This document shows positions 28,289 to 36,471 of a stretch of 64,000 nucleotides of DNA, piece by piece. Each line of letters opens with the position of its first letter. The first letter of the stretch is position 1. The DNA lies in NCBI GenBank assembly GCA_900078405.1, contig FLTS01000001.1, positions 2,008,626 to 2,072,625 of the forward strand, written 5' to 3'. The position numbers and the translations under genes are program-made. The stretch comes from an uncultured Stenotrophomonas sp. GTDB taxonomy: Bacteria > Pseudomonadota > Gammaproteobacteria > Xanthomonadales > Xanthomonadaceae. The notes beneath the pieces are model-generated. The model did no database searches and was not told the DNA's origin. It saw only the letters and a program-made list of their open reading frames with translations.

Positions 28289-28410
28289 GCGCGCAGCGGC
28301 AGCGCGCGGCACCGGCCCCTCGGCACCGCGCCATCGGCCTGTCCAGTGGCGCCGGCATGGCGCTGGCCGTCGCCGGCCACCGTCCCCGTTACCCGCGGGC
28401 GGCGGCATGA
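28285..28410 (+). CDS. Putative 41-residue small protein
   Basis: Starts MSAQRQRAAPAPRHRAIG and ends PRYPRAAA. Basic, with a short central hydrophobic stretch (GMALAVAG). It overlaps the preceding 17-codon ORF and the following DGC gene by ATGA on both sides, a chain typical of coupled translation. Composition is Arg/Ala-rich, so it could also be chance open sequence in GC-rich DNA. Confidence 0.35.
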   Translation: MSAQRQRAAPAPRHRAIGLSSGAGMALAVAGHRPRYPRAAA

Positions 28411-28790
28411 CCCGGTCCCTGCCACTGGTGTATTCGTGCTCGGGTTGTTCCAGCGCGGCCCAGATGGCCAACCATCTGGCATTGCAGCTGGACCGCGCCG
28501 GCGAGGCGGAGATGTCCTGCATCGCCGGCGTCGGCGGCGGCGTCACCGGGCTGGTACGCACCGCGCAGAGCAAGCGCCCCATCCTCGCGCTGGACGGTTG
28601 CGTGCTGCGCTGCGTTTCCGCCTGCCTGGCGAACGCGGGCGTGGTCGCCGACACCCACCTGGTGCTGTCCGACTACGGCGTGAAGAAGCGCAAGCACGCC
28701 GATTTCGACACCACCGAGGCCGGGGCGGTCTATGCCGCGCAGGTGCTGCCGGCCGCGCGCGCACTCAACACGGGGAAAACGCATGACTGA
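28407..28790 (+). CDS. DGC-domain putative zinc-binding protein
   Basis: A 127-residue cytoplasmic protein with the cysteine pattern of the DGC family: YSCSGCSSAAQMANHLALQL, a Cys in EMSCIAGVGG, then LDGCVLRCVSACL. Four or more conserved Cys probably bind zinc. Molecular role unknown. Relatives occur in denitrifying bacteria next to FNR/Dnr-controlled genes (from memory). The gene is the first substantial cistron behind the FNR/Anr box and overlaps the CM-ubiT gene by eight bases. Confidence 0.8.
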   Translation: MTRSLPLVYSCSGCSSAAQMANHLALQLDRAGEAEMSCIAGVGGGVTGLVRTAQSKRPILALDGCVLRCVSACLANAGVVADTHLVLSDYGVKKRKHADFDTTEAGAVYAAQVLPAARALNTGKTHD

Positions 28791-29634
28791 GCATGCACGC
28801 GGACTGGCGCCGGTACGGCTGGCCATCGACGGCGTGGACGACGGGCTGGTGCTGCTGCTGGCCACGCGCAAGCGGCTGGCGCGGCTGGCCGGGCGCATCA
28901 AGGCCCACGCCGGAATGCAGGGCCGCGACGGCGCGCGCGAACAGCGCGTGCATCGCCGTGCCGCAACCCTGGCCACGGCACTGGGACTGCCGCCGGAAAC
29001 CGCCAGCGGCGTGCTGGCACTGGCCATCGGCGACGCCTGCCGCACGCAAGGGCTGGAACCTGATCTGGATCAAGGAGCAACCACCGGCAATGCCCTCATG
29101 ATCGCGCCCACCATGCATACCATCTCCCACTCCGCGTCGACGCCGGCACACTCCCTGTTGCGGCTGCTGCCACCTCCCCGCCGCATCGCCCCGCTGTTGC
29201 GCGCGCTGCCGCCCCCGGCGCAGAAACGCCTGCTGGAACGGGCGATGGCGAAGGTACTGGCCGGGCCGCTGGCCGACGGCACGCTCGACTTCATGGCCGG
29301 CCGCCGGCTGGGCATCGAGGTCAGCGACCTTGGCCTGCGCTGGGTGGTGGAGCTGCAGGGCCAACACCTGACAGTGGTCGACGGCGACCCCGAGGCCACC
29401 GTGCGCGGCAGCGCCACCGACCTGCTGTTGCTGGCCGGGCGGCTGGAGGACGCCGACACCCTGTTTTTCCAGCGCCGGCTGGTGCTCACCGGCGACGTCG
29501 AGCTGGGCCTGACCGCGCGCAACCTGCTGGACCGGCTGCCGTGGGAAACCGTACCGCTGGGGCTGCGCATCGCGCTCAACCGCGGCGCACGCCTGGCCCG
29601 CGCGGCACGTAGCGCGCACCAGACGAAAACCTGA
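28783..29634 (+). CDS. ubiT: Chorismate mutase domain fused to UbiT (SCP2-type ubiquinone factor)
   Basis: A 283-residue two-domain protein. Residues about 8-92 match the AroQ chorismate mutase fold of E. coli PheA. In order, Arg in PVRLAI, Arg in LLATRKRLA, Lys in GRIKA, Asp/Arg/Glu in GRDGAREQR and Gln in RTQG align with the catalytic residues; only the Ser before the Gln is Ala. Residues about 115-275 match UbiT/YhbT, including DTLFFQRRLVLTGDVELGL. UbiT is the SCP2-fold lipid-binding factor needed with UbiU-UbiV for ubiquinone synthesis without O2. The frame is continuous, with an in-frame ATG at 29098 and AAGGAG at 29072 (22 bases away, too far for a normal site). An independent UbiT start is possible but not favoured. 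Confidence 0.88.
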   Translation: MTEHARGLAPVRLAIDGVDDGLVLLLATRKRLARLAGRIKAHAGMQGRDGAREQRVHRRAATLATALGLPPETASGVLALAIGDACRTQGLEPDLDQGATTGNALMIAPTMHTISHSASTPAHSLLRLLPPPRRIAPLLRALPPPAQKRLLERAMAKVLAGPLADGTLDFMAGRRLGIEVSDLGLRWVVELQGQHLTVVDGDPEATVRGSATDLLLLAGRLEDADTLFFQRRLVLTGDVELGLTARNLLDRLPWETVPLGLRIALNRGARLARAARSAHQTKT

Positions 29635-29702
29635 GCGCCGCCTTGCCTCCAATGCCCGCGCCGACGCCGCGCGGGGCTTGCCCGTCCCCGTTCCGAGACC
29701 GC

Positions 29703-30731
29703 ATGAACGCCTCCACCACGCCGTCCTGGCACCCCGAACTCGAAGTGCGCCATGCGCCGCTGGTTGAAACGCTGGAACGGCTGATTCCGTGCATGGAAGT
29801 GCCGCTGCACCTGCCGTGGATCGATGCCATCGGCGAACTCAAGCGCCAGCGCGGCGCGGTGATCATGGCGCACAGCTACCAGTCGCCGGAGATATTCCAC
29901 GGCGTGGCCGACATCACCGGCGACTCGTTGGCATTGGCGCAGGCAGCAGCCGATTGCGACAGCAACCTGATCGTGCTGTGCGGCGTCCACTTCATGGCCG
30001 AAAGCGCCAAGATCCTCGCCCCGGACAAGACCGTTCTGATTCCCGACCCGGAAGCCGGCTGCTCACTCGCGTCCTCGATCACCGCCGCCGACGTACGCGC
30101 GCTGCGCACACAGCACCCCGGCGTGCCGGTGGTCAGTTACGTCAACACCAGCGCGGCGGTGAAGGCCGAATCCGACGCCTGCTGCACCTCGGCCAACGCC
30201 ACGCAGGTCGTCGAGGCCATTGCCGCCGAGTTCGGCACGGACAAGGTGATCTTCCTGCCCGACCGCTACCTCGGCGCATGGGTGGCGCAGCAGACCGGCA
30301 TCGAACTGGTGCTGTGGAACGGCCAGTGCGAGGTGCACGAAAAATTCACCGCGATGGAAGCGCGACACACCCGCGAACGTTTCGACGCGAAGATCGTCGC
30401 GCACCCGGAATGCCCGCCGGAGGTGCTGGCCGAAGCCGATTTCGTCGGCTCCACCAGCGCGATGGGGCGCTGGCTGGCGAAGGAGAAGCCGACGCGGGTG
30501 GCGATGATCACCGAGTGCTCGATGGCCGACAACCTGCGCAACCAGTTCCCGCAGGTGGAGTTCATCAAACCCTGCAACCTGTGCCCGCACATGAAGCGGA
30601 TCACCCTGCCCAACATCCACGCCTGCCTGCGCGAGCTGAGCCATGAGGTAACGGTACCGGTCGACGTGGCCGCACGCGCGCGCAAGGCGCTGGAACGCAT
30701 GCTGGCGGTGGGCCGCCGCGACGCGGTGTGA
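29703..30731 (+). CDS. nadA: Quinolinate synthase A
   Basis: A 342-residue 4Fe-4S enzyme condensing iminoaspartate with dihydroxyacetone phosphate to quinolinate for NAD synthesis. Motifs: GAVIMAHSYQSPEI, FMAESAKIL, DPEAGCSLA and the C-terminal cluster ligand region KPCNLCPHMKRITLPNI. The other cluster cysteines are in VLCGVHF and ESDACCTSAN. I chose ATG 29703 (MNASTTPSWHPELEV). It is 68 bases after CM-ubiT, and its stop overlaps the nadB start (GTGA). Confidence 0.95.
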   Translation: MNASTTPSWHPELEVRHAPLVETLERLIPCMEVPLHLPWIDAIGELKRQRGAVIMAHSYQSPEIFHGVADITGDSLALAQAAADCDSNLIVLCGVHFMAESAKILAPDKTVLIPDPEAGCSLASSITAADVRALRTQHPGVPVVSYVNTSAAVKAESDACCTSANATQVVEAIAAEFGTDKVIFLPDRYLGAWVAQQTGIELVLWNGQCEVHEKFTAMEARHTRERFDAKIVAHPECPPEVLAEADFVGSTSAMGRWLAKEKPTRVAMITECSMADNLRNQFPQVEFIKPCNLCPHMKRITLPNIHACLRELSHEVTVPVDVAARARKALERMLAVGRRDAV

Positions 30732-32152
30732 GCGCGCCCATCGTCATCGTCGGCGGTGGCATTGCCGGGTTGGCAACGGCGCTGGCCGCCGCGCCCGCAC
30801 CGGTGCTGCTGCTCAACCGCGTGCGCAGCGGCGCCGGCGCGGCCAGCCTGCTGGCGCAGGGCGGCATCGCCGCGCCCATCGGCAGCGGCGACACGCCGCA
30901 GGCGCATGCACATGACACCTGCGAGGCCGGCAGCCATCACAACGACCGCACGGCAGTCGACCTGCTGACCGGCAACGCCGTCGCCGCCATCGACTGGTTG
31001 CGGCGGTACGACGTGGCGTTCGACCGCAACGGCGACGGCACGCTGCAACTGGGCCGCGAAGGCGGCCACGACCGCCCGCGCATCGTCCATGCCGGCGGCG
31101 ACGCCACCGGTGCGAAAGTGATGGAAGCACTGGTCACGGCGGCACGACGCGCAACCCACATCCGGCGCCGCGCGGGCGTGGACGTCGATGGCTTGTTGCT
31201 GCGCGGCGGCCGCGTCTGCGGCGTGCATGCGCTCGATGCCGAGGGCAATGCCGAAGAAATCCACGGACGCGCGGTGGTACTCGCCACCGGCGGCATCGGC
31301 GGGCTGTTCGCGCGGACCAGCAATCCGGCCGATGCCGACGGCAACGGGCTGGCCCTGGCCCTGGCCGCCGGCGCGGCGCTGCGTGACCTGGAGTTCGTGC
31401 AATTCCACCCCACCGCGCTCGCCCTGCCCGGCCTGCACAGCCTGCCGCTGGTGACCGAGGCATTGCGCGGCGCCGGTGCGCGGTTGCTCGATGCGGAAGG
31501 CAAACCGCTGATGGCCGGCGCGCATCCCCTGGCCGACCTCGCGCCGCGCGACCTGGTCGCGCGCCGGGTCTGGCAGGCTTGCCACGACGGCGGCGCATGG
31601 CTGGACGCACGCGGGATCGGCGCGGTGTTTCCCGCGCGCTTCCCCACCGTGTTCGGCGCCTGCATGCAGCACGGTATCGACCCGCGCCTGCAGCCGATCC
31701 CGGTCACGCCGGCCGCGCACTTCCACATGGGCGGCATCGCCGTCGATGCCGACGGCCGCAGCATGCTGCCGGGCCTGCACGCAGTGGGCGAAGTGGCCTG
31801 CAACGGCGTGCACGGCGCCAACCGCCTGGCCAGCAACTCGTTGCTGGAAGGCGTGGTATTCGGCCGCCGGCTGGGTGCGCTGCTGGGCGCCTTGCCCGAC
31901 GCCGGCAACATGCAGGGCAAGTGCACGCTGGCGCGGCGCAGGCCATCGCTGGATGCGGCGGGTCTTGCCGGTTTGCGCAAACTGATGATGCAGGCGATGG
32001 GGCCGGTGCGCAGCGGCGAAAGCTTGCAGGCAGCGCTTCTGGAATGCGGCGCACTGGCCGCACGAGGCTGGCAGGGTGCATTGGCGCAGGCGATGATGGA
32101 AGCCGCGCTGCGCCGCACGCAAAGCCTCGGCGCGCATTTCCGCATCAACTGA
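30728..32152 (+). CDS. nadB: L-aspartate oxidase
   Basis: A 474-residue FAD enzyme oxidising aspartate to iminoaspartate, the first step to quinolinate. FAD-binding GGGIAGLATAL at the N-terminus, GAASLLAQGGIAAP, VLATGGIGGLFARTSNP, and HFHMGGIAVDADG near the active site. The GTG start at 30728 overlaps the nadA stop. It is about 60 residues shorter than E. coli NadB (540), mainly in the C-terminal helical domain. NadB can use fumarate instead of O2, which fits the anaerobic setting. Confidence 0.94.
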   Translation: MSAPIVIVGGGIAGLATALAAAPAPVLLLNRVRSGAGAASLLAQGGIAAPIGSGDTPQAHAHDTCEAGSHHNDRTAVDLLTGNAVAAIDWLRRYDVAFDRNGDGTLQLGREGGHDRPRIVHAGGDATGAKVMEALVTAARRATHIRRRAGVDVDGLLLRGGRVCGVHALDAEGNAEEIHGRAVVLATGGIGGLFARTSNPADADGNGLALALAAGAALRDLEFVQFHPTALALPGLHSLPLVTEALRGAGARLLDAEGKPLMAGAHPLADLAPRDLVARRVWQACHDGGAWLDARGIGAVFPARFPTVFGACMQHGIDPRLQPIPVTPAAHFHMGGIAVDADGRSMLPGLHAVGEVACNGVHGANRLASNSLLEGVVFGRRLGALLGALPDAGNMQGKCTLARRRPSLDAAGLAGLRKLMMQAMGPVRSGESLQAALLECGALAARGWQGALAQAMMEAALRRTQSLGAHFRIN

Positions 32153-32156
32153 ATTC

Positions 32157-32226
32157 GGTGGTGCTGGTTGCCGGCCGGCAACCGTAAGAAAAGTGAGAAG
32201 CGCACAGCGCGCCGGCACCACCTTTT
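32157..32226 (+). terminator. Compound terminator-like structure after nadB
   Basis: GGTGGTGC at 32157 pairs with GCACCACC (32215-32222) followed by TTTT. Inside lies the perfect palindrome GGTTGCCGGCCGGCAACC. It starts five bases after the nadB stop. Confidence 0.6.
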
Positions 32227-32310
32227 CGACGATCACCCCACCGCCCGATCAACAACCGGGTGTTACCGGGAAATATCGTCCGTTCGCAGGTTGGCGAAGC
32301 CCAACTCTTC

Positions 32311-32380
32311 ATAGGTGCGGAGCTTGCCCCGCACGGCGACTTCCCGGAAAAGCCTCATGCGGGGCAAGCCCCGCATCTAC
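32311..32380. repeat. REP pair (GCGGGGCAAGCCCCGC type)
   Basis: Two inverted copies: GTGCGGAGCTTGCCCCGCAC (one arm decayed) and ATGCGGGGCAAGCCCCGCAT followed by CTAC. It lies between the convergent nadB and ubiV genes. Confidence 0.75.
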
Positions 32381-32416
32381 GCTCTGCCACCCGACCAACG
32401 GTCAGGCGCAACCCAC

Positions 32417-32445
32417 AGAGCAGGGCCGTCAACCGGCCCTGCTCT
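32417..32445 (-). terminator. Hairpin at the ubiV stop codon
   Basis: AGAGCAGGGCC / GGCCCTGCTCT, an 11-bp perfect stem with the ubiV stop in its loop. Probable transcript end or stability element for ubiUV; no long T-run. Confidence 0.6.
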
Positions 32446-33310
32446 CCATCCGCATCCCCGGCTCGCCATGCCAGTAGCCGTTGCGCTCGCCGATCCGCAG
32501 CGGGACCGCCGCGCTGTCGCGCGCTTCATCGAAATGCCGCACCACGGCTTCCATGCCCTCGGCCTGCGGGTACAGGCGCAGGATGTCCACGCCCAGCGTG
32601 CGCAGCTCGGGCAGCTCGGGGCCGAGGTCGGTGATCTCCTCACCCTGCACCGAGATGCCGTTGATGCGCAGGAACGGACGGCCCTCGCGGGTCGCCAGCG
32701 GCATGCCGTCGGGGTAGTCGATGCAGCGGAAACCGCACTGGTCCTTCGGCACGTCCAGCGCGCGCGCGGTGAAGCAGCGCGCCGAATACGACAGCGGCAG
32801 CCGGCCCCATGCGGTCACTTCCAGCTCCGGCATCGCGCCGCCCTCGGCGTCCAGGGCCTCCTTCAGTTCGCCGATCAATGCACGTCCCTGTTCGACGCCC
32901 GGCACCCAGCGCCGCAAACCGTCCTCGACCAGCATCGCCAACGCGCGGTGGTTGTAGACGTTGAGCGAGGGCCCGGCCACGAACGGGCGGTCCTTCTCGC
33001 GGCACAGCTGCACCGCCGACAAATCGTTGGCCTCGATCCAGAAGCCGCCGTGCGAGATCTGCCGGTCAAGCACGCTCAACTCGGATTCGGCCTCGATCAA
33101 CGCCAGCGTCGACAGTACGATCTGCTTGCCGGATGCAGCCAGTTCCCCGGCCAGCGCCAGCCAGTCGGCGGTGCGCAGTTCGCGGCGCTTGCTGCACACC
33201 GTCTCGCCCAGATAGACGATGTCGACCGGCCAGTGGATCGCCTCGCGGTAGAACGCCAGCGTGCGCTCGCGCGGCCAGAAATACTGCAACGGGCCAAGGC
33301 TGAGTTTCAT
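32429..33310 (-). CDS. ubiV: UbiV, O2-independent ubiquinone hydroxylation factor (U32 family)
   Basis: A 293-residue U32-family 4Fe-4S protein. With UbiU it supports ring hydroxylation in ubiquinone synthesis without oxygen. Four cysteines fit the cluster pattern: Cys39 (ETVCSKRREL, same number as in E. coli UbiV), then the group SARCFTARA ... DQCGFRC. ATG 33310 is preceded by AAGGAA; the gap after ubiU is 11 bases. It is the second gene of ubiU-ubiV behind an FNR/Anr box. Confidence 0.95.
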   Translation of the reverse strand: MKLSLGPLQYFWPRERTLAFYREAIHWPVDIVYLGETVCSKRRELRTADWLALAGELAASGKQIVLSTLALIEAESELSVLDRQISHGGFWIEANDLSAVQLCREKDRPFVAGPSLNVYNHRALAMLVEDGLRRWVPGVEQGRALIGELKEALDAEGGAMPELEVTAWGRLPLSYSARCFTARALDVPKDQCGFRCIDYPDGMPLATREGRPFLRINGISVQGEEITDLGPELPELRTLGVDILRLYPQAEGMEAVVRHFDEARDSAAVPLRIGERNGYWHGEPGMRMESRAG

Positions 33311-33321
33311 CGGTATTTCCT

Positions 33322-34320
33322 TCAATGCCAGGCGCGGTGGTACGGGCCCAAGGTGGTCTGGTGGCCTTCGGCATGGCGCGACAGCTCGGCCTGCCATTCC
33401 GGCTTGAGCTGCCAGCGTGCCGCGTCGCTCGCGAGCTGGTCGATGGCACGGCGCCAGGTGCGCGTCACCGAGCTCACGTAAGCCACGCCGCGCTGGCGGC
33501 CTTCGATCTTCAATGCAGTCACGCCGATCTGCTTCAGGCGTGGCAGCAGCTCCATCGTGTTGAGGCTGGTGGGTTCCTCCAGCGCGTGGAAGATCTCGTT
33601 GCCGACATCGAAGCGGCCCTTGCACACGGTCGGGTAACCGGCCGGTTCCTCCGGTTTGAATTCATCGATCAGCACGTCGTTAAGGCGCACGCTGCGGCTG
33701 CCGTCGCCCTGCTCGTCCCAGCGCACGAACTTGGCCGGCGAACACACGCCGTGGCGGTTCGGCGAAGCGCCGGTGACGTAGCTGGACAACTGGCAGCGGC
33801 CCTCGACCATGATGCACAGGCTGCCGAAGGCGAACACTTCCAGCGCTATCGGCGATTTCTCGCACAAGCGCTCCACCTGCTGGATCGACAACACCCGCGG
33901 CAACACCGCACGGCTGATGCCGAAGCGCTCGTGGGCGTAACGCAATGCCGGCGCGGTAGTGGCGCTGCCCTGCACGGAGAGGTGACGCGGCAATTGCGGA
34001 TGGGTGCGCGCGGCGTAGTCCAGCACCGCCATCTCGGCGGCGATGATGGCGTCGGCACCGAGTGCGGCGGCCTTGTCCACCGCGGCATGCCAGTCCTTCA
34101 GGCGCGCGCTGTCCGGATAGGTGTTCAGCGCCAGGTAGACCTTGGCGTTCTTCGCATGCGCATAGCGGATGCCGGCGCGCAATTCCTCGTCGGAAAAATT
34201 CAGGCCGGGAAACGCGCGTGCGTTGGTCTGGTCGCGGAAGCCGGCGTAAACCGCATTGGCCCCCGCATCCACCGCCGCCTGCAGGGCCGGCAGGTTGCCG
34301 GCGGGACACACCAATTGCAT
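33322..34320 (-). CDS. ubiU: UbiU, O2-independent ubiquinone hydroxylation factor (U32 family)
   Basis: A 332-residue U32-family 4Fe-4S protein, partner of UbiV. Opens MQLVCPAGNLPALQAAVDAG. The U32 signature region carries cluster cysteines in FGSLCIMVEGRCQLSSYVTG, HGVCSPAKF and YPTVCKGRFD. ATG 34320 was chosen at the family start rather than the upstream in-frame ATG. The promoter region shows a consensus FNR/Anr box 57 bp upstream. Confidence 0.95.
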   Translation of the reverse strand: MQLVCPAGNLPALQAAVDAGANAVYAGFRDQTNARAFPGLNFSDEELRAGIRYAHAKNAKVYLALNTYPDSARLKDWHAAVDKAAALGADAIIAAEMAVLDYAARTHPQLPRHLSVQGSATTAPALRYAHERFGISRAVLPRVLSIQQVERLCEKSPIALEVFAFGSLCIMVEGRCQLSSYVTGASPNRHGVCSPAKFVRWDEQGDGSRSVRLNDVLIDEFKPEEPAGYPTVCKGRFDVGNEIFHALEEPTSLNTMELLPRLKQIGVTALKIEGRQRGVAYVSSVTRTWRRAIDQLASDAARWQLKPEWQAELSRHAEGHQTTLGPYHRAWH

Positions 34321-34348
34321 GCGGAAGGCTCCGGCTGAAGGAGCGGGC

Positions 34349-34390
34349 ATGATCCGGTGCACGTCCGTGCACGTCCTTGACTTGGGTCAA
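34349..34390 (-). promoter_or_regulatory. FNR/Anr box and -10 for ubiUV
   Basis: TTGACTTGGGTCAA at 34377-34390. On the minus strand the hexamer GATCAT at 34354-34349 predicts a start near 34342, placing the box centre at -41.5. Leader of about 22 bases to ubiU ATG 34320. Confidence 0.75.
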
Positions 34391-34409
34391 GCAGCGCCTG
34401 CCCCTGCCT

Positions 34410-34451
34410 TTGACCTGCGTCATCGGGCGTACGCCGGACGCGTGCGATGCT
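34410..34451 (+). promoter_or_regulatory. Second FNR/Anr-like box, for the DnrO-like gene
   Basis: TTGACCTGCGTCAT at 34410-34423, one base off the TTGA-N6-TCAA pattern and sharing the core of the 28167 box. The weak -10 GATGCT at 34446-34451 predicts a start near 34458, again giving -41.5. The gene start at 34497 has CGGAG upstream. Confidence 0.6.
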
Positions 34452-34496
34452 GCGCCGCAAGCATGGGCACGCTGCCCATCGAACCCGGAGCTACCG

Positions 34497-34973
34497 ATGC
34501 GGCACCTGATCCCGCTTTCCGCCACCACGCTCGTCCTTGCCGGCCTGTTCGCCCTGCCGGCGGCCGCACGGCCGGTGCATGACCACGCCCATGCCGCACA
34601 CACCCCGCAGGCGCCTGCCGCCGCACCGGCACAGCAATGGCCCAGCGACGCATCGCTGCGCGAAGGCATGCGCAGGATCCGCGTGGCGGTGCAGGGGTTG
34701 GAACATTACGAACATGGCCACATCGGCATCGCCCAGGCCAGCGCCACGACGACGCTGATCGACGAAGCCATCGCCGGCATGTTCGCCGGTTGCAAACTGG
34801 AACCTGACGCCGACGTGGTGCTGCATGGTCTGCTGGCCGAGTTCATGGCCGGTGCCGAAGCAGTGCGTACTTCGCCGCAGGTGCCGGTGGCGGAGATCGC
34901 GCGGATGCGGCAGGCACTGGCGCGTTACCCGCAGCTGTTCGACGACCCGCGCTGGGACGTCGAGGCGGACTGA
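34497..34973 (+). CDS. Periplasmic DnrO-like protein
   Basis: A 158-residue exported protein. Signal peptide MRHLIPLSATTLVLAGLFAL cleaved after AAARP, then a His-rich segment (HDHAHAAH), then a helical domain with EGMRRIRVAVQGLEHYEHGHIG and a single Cys in FAGCKLEPDADVVLH. It resembles proteins annotated DnrO in denitrifiers (from memory), whose function is not settled. The His-rich start could bind metal. It is divergent from ubiU with its own FNR/Anr-like box, and its stop lies one base before the ubiD stop (convergent). Confidence 0.7.
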   Translation: MRHLIPLSATTLVLAGLFALPAAARPVHDHAHAAHTPQAPAAAPAQQWPSDASLREGMRRIRVAVQGLEHYEHGHIGIAQASATTTLIDEAIAGMFAGCKLEPDADVVLHGLLAEFMAGAEAVRTSPQVPVAEIARMRQALARYPQLFDDPRWDVEAD

Positions 34974-34974
34974 T

Positions 34975-36441
34975 TCAGCCCGCCAGCACCGCGCGCCACA
35001 GCGCGTCCACACGCTTCTCCACCGCCGGGTCGGGCCGGATCGGCCGGCTCCACGTACGGCTGGTTTCTGCCGGCCACTTGTTGGTGGCATCCAGCCCGAG
35101 CTTGGAGCCCAGGTTCGGCGTCGGGCTGGAGAAGTCGAGGTAATCGATCGGCGTGTTCTCCACCAGCATGCTGTCGCGCGCCGGGTCCACCCGCGTGGAT
35201 ACCGCCCAGATCACCTGCGACCAGTCGCGCACGTCGATGTCCTCATCGGTGACGATGACGAACTTGGTGTAGGTGAACTGGCGCAGGTACGACCAGATGC
35301 CCATCATCACCCGCCGCGCATGGCCGGCGTACTGCTTGCGGATGGACACCACCGCGATGCGGTACGAGCACGCTTCCGGCGGCAGGTAGAAGTCGACGAT
35401 CTCGGGAAATACCTTGCGCAGGATCGGCACGAACACATCGTTCAGTGCCATCGACAGCACCGAAGGCTCGTCGAACGGCGCCCGCCCCATGTAGCTGCCG
35501 TGGTAGATAGCGTCGCGGCGCATGCGCATGCGCTCGATGGTCAGCACCGGGAAATGGGCCTGCGCGTTGTAGTAGCCGGTGTGATCGCCGAACGGCCCTT
35601 CCAGCGCGGTGTCACCCGGGTGGATGAAACCTTCCAGCAGGATCTCACTGCCGGCCGGCGCCTCCAGCCCGGTCAGCTCGCTGTGCCAGACGTGGGTGCG
35701 TGCGGCACGCAGCAGGCCGGCGAATTCGTATTCGGACAAGGTGTCGGGCACCGGCGCCACCGCTGCCAGCAGGGTCGCCGGGTCGGCGCCGATCGCCACC
35801 AGCACCGGGAAGGGTTTCCCGGGATGCGCAGCCTGCCAGTCGACGAAATCCAGCGCGCCACCGCGGTGCGGCAGCCAGCGCATGATCACCCGGTTGCGGC
35901 CGATCACCTGCTGGCGGTAGATCGCCACGTTCTGCCGCGTCTGGCGCGTGCCGCGGGTGATGACCAGGCCCAGGGTGATCAGCCTGCCGGCATCCTCCGG
36001 CCAGCAACGCTGGATCGGCAGCACGGACAGATCCACCGCCTCGCCGCAGCGCACGTCCTCGTCGAACGCGGCCTCGCGCACCCGCCGTGGCGCCACGTGC
36101 GCCAACTGCGCCAGTTCCGGCCACTGGGTCAGCGCCTGGCGCAGGTTGCCGGGCCAGCGCGGCTCCTTGATCGCGGCCAGCAGTTCACCGAGTTCGCGCA
36201 GCGAGGCCAGCGGCCGCCCGGCCAGCGCCAGCTCGATGCGGCGGCGATGGCCGAACAGGTTGCCCAGTTGCCGGTGCGCCGAACCGGGCGCCGGCATCAG
36301 CAGCGCCGGGCCCTCGGCCTTGAGCGCGCGCAGGCTCAGCGCGGTGCTCTCCAGTTCCGGGTCCACCGGCACGTCGAGTTCGCGCAACTGGCCCTGCGTG
36401 GCCAGGTGCTGCAGGAAATTGCGCAAGTCGTGGAAGGCCAT
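34975..36441 (-). CDS. ubiD: 3-octaprenyl-4-hydroxybenzoate decarboxylase UbiD
   Basis: A 488-residue prenylated-FMN decarboxylase acting on polyprenyl-hydroxybenzoate in ubiquinone synthesis. Visible: [19 protein letters not shown], the ligand region [11 protein letters not shown], and [22 protein letters not shown]. Length is close to E. coli UbiD (497). Two close ATGs exist (36453 and 36441); I chose 36441 because [11 protein letters not shown] aligns with the family start. A UbiX partner is not in the window. An FNR/Anr box lies upstream, tying a normally constitutive enzyme to the anaerobic programme. Confidence 0.95.
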   Translation of the reverse strand: MAFHDLRNFLQHLATQGQLRELDVPVDPELESTALSLRALKAEGPALLMPAPGSAHRQLGNLFGHRRRIELALAGRPLASLRELGELLAAIKEPRWPGNLRQALTQWPELAQLAHVAPRRVREAAFDEDVRCGEAVDLSVLPIQRCWPEDAGRLITLGLVITRGTRQTRQNVAIYRQQVIGRNRVIMRWLPHRGGALDFVDWQAAHPGKPFPVLVAIGADPATLLAAVAPVPDTLSEYEFAGLLRAARTHVWHSELTGLEAPAGSEILLEGFIHPGDTALEGPFGDHTGYYNAQAHFPVLTIERMRMRRDAIYHGSYMGRAPFDEPSVLSMALNDVFVPILRKVFPEIVDFYLPPEACSYRIAVVSIRKQYAGHARRVMMGIWSYLRQFTYTKFVIVTDEDIDVRDWSQVIWAVSTRVDPARDSMLVENTPIDYLDFSSPTPNLGSKLGLDATNKWPAETSRTWSRPIRPDPAVEKRVDALWRAVLAG

Positions 36442-36471
36442 GCCGCAGCCCATGCGTGGTCAGGGCCGTCG

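Noticed and set aside
29098..29634. Separate ubiT gene starting at the internal ATG
   Set aside because: The AAGGAG at 29072 is 22 bases away and the frame is continuous with the mutase domain, so a fusion is simpler; kept only as an alternative.
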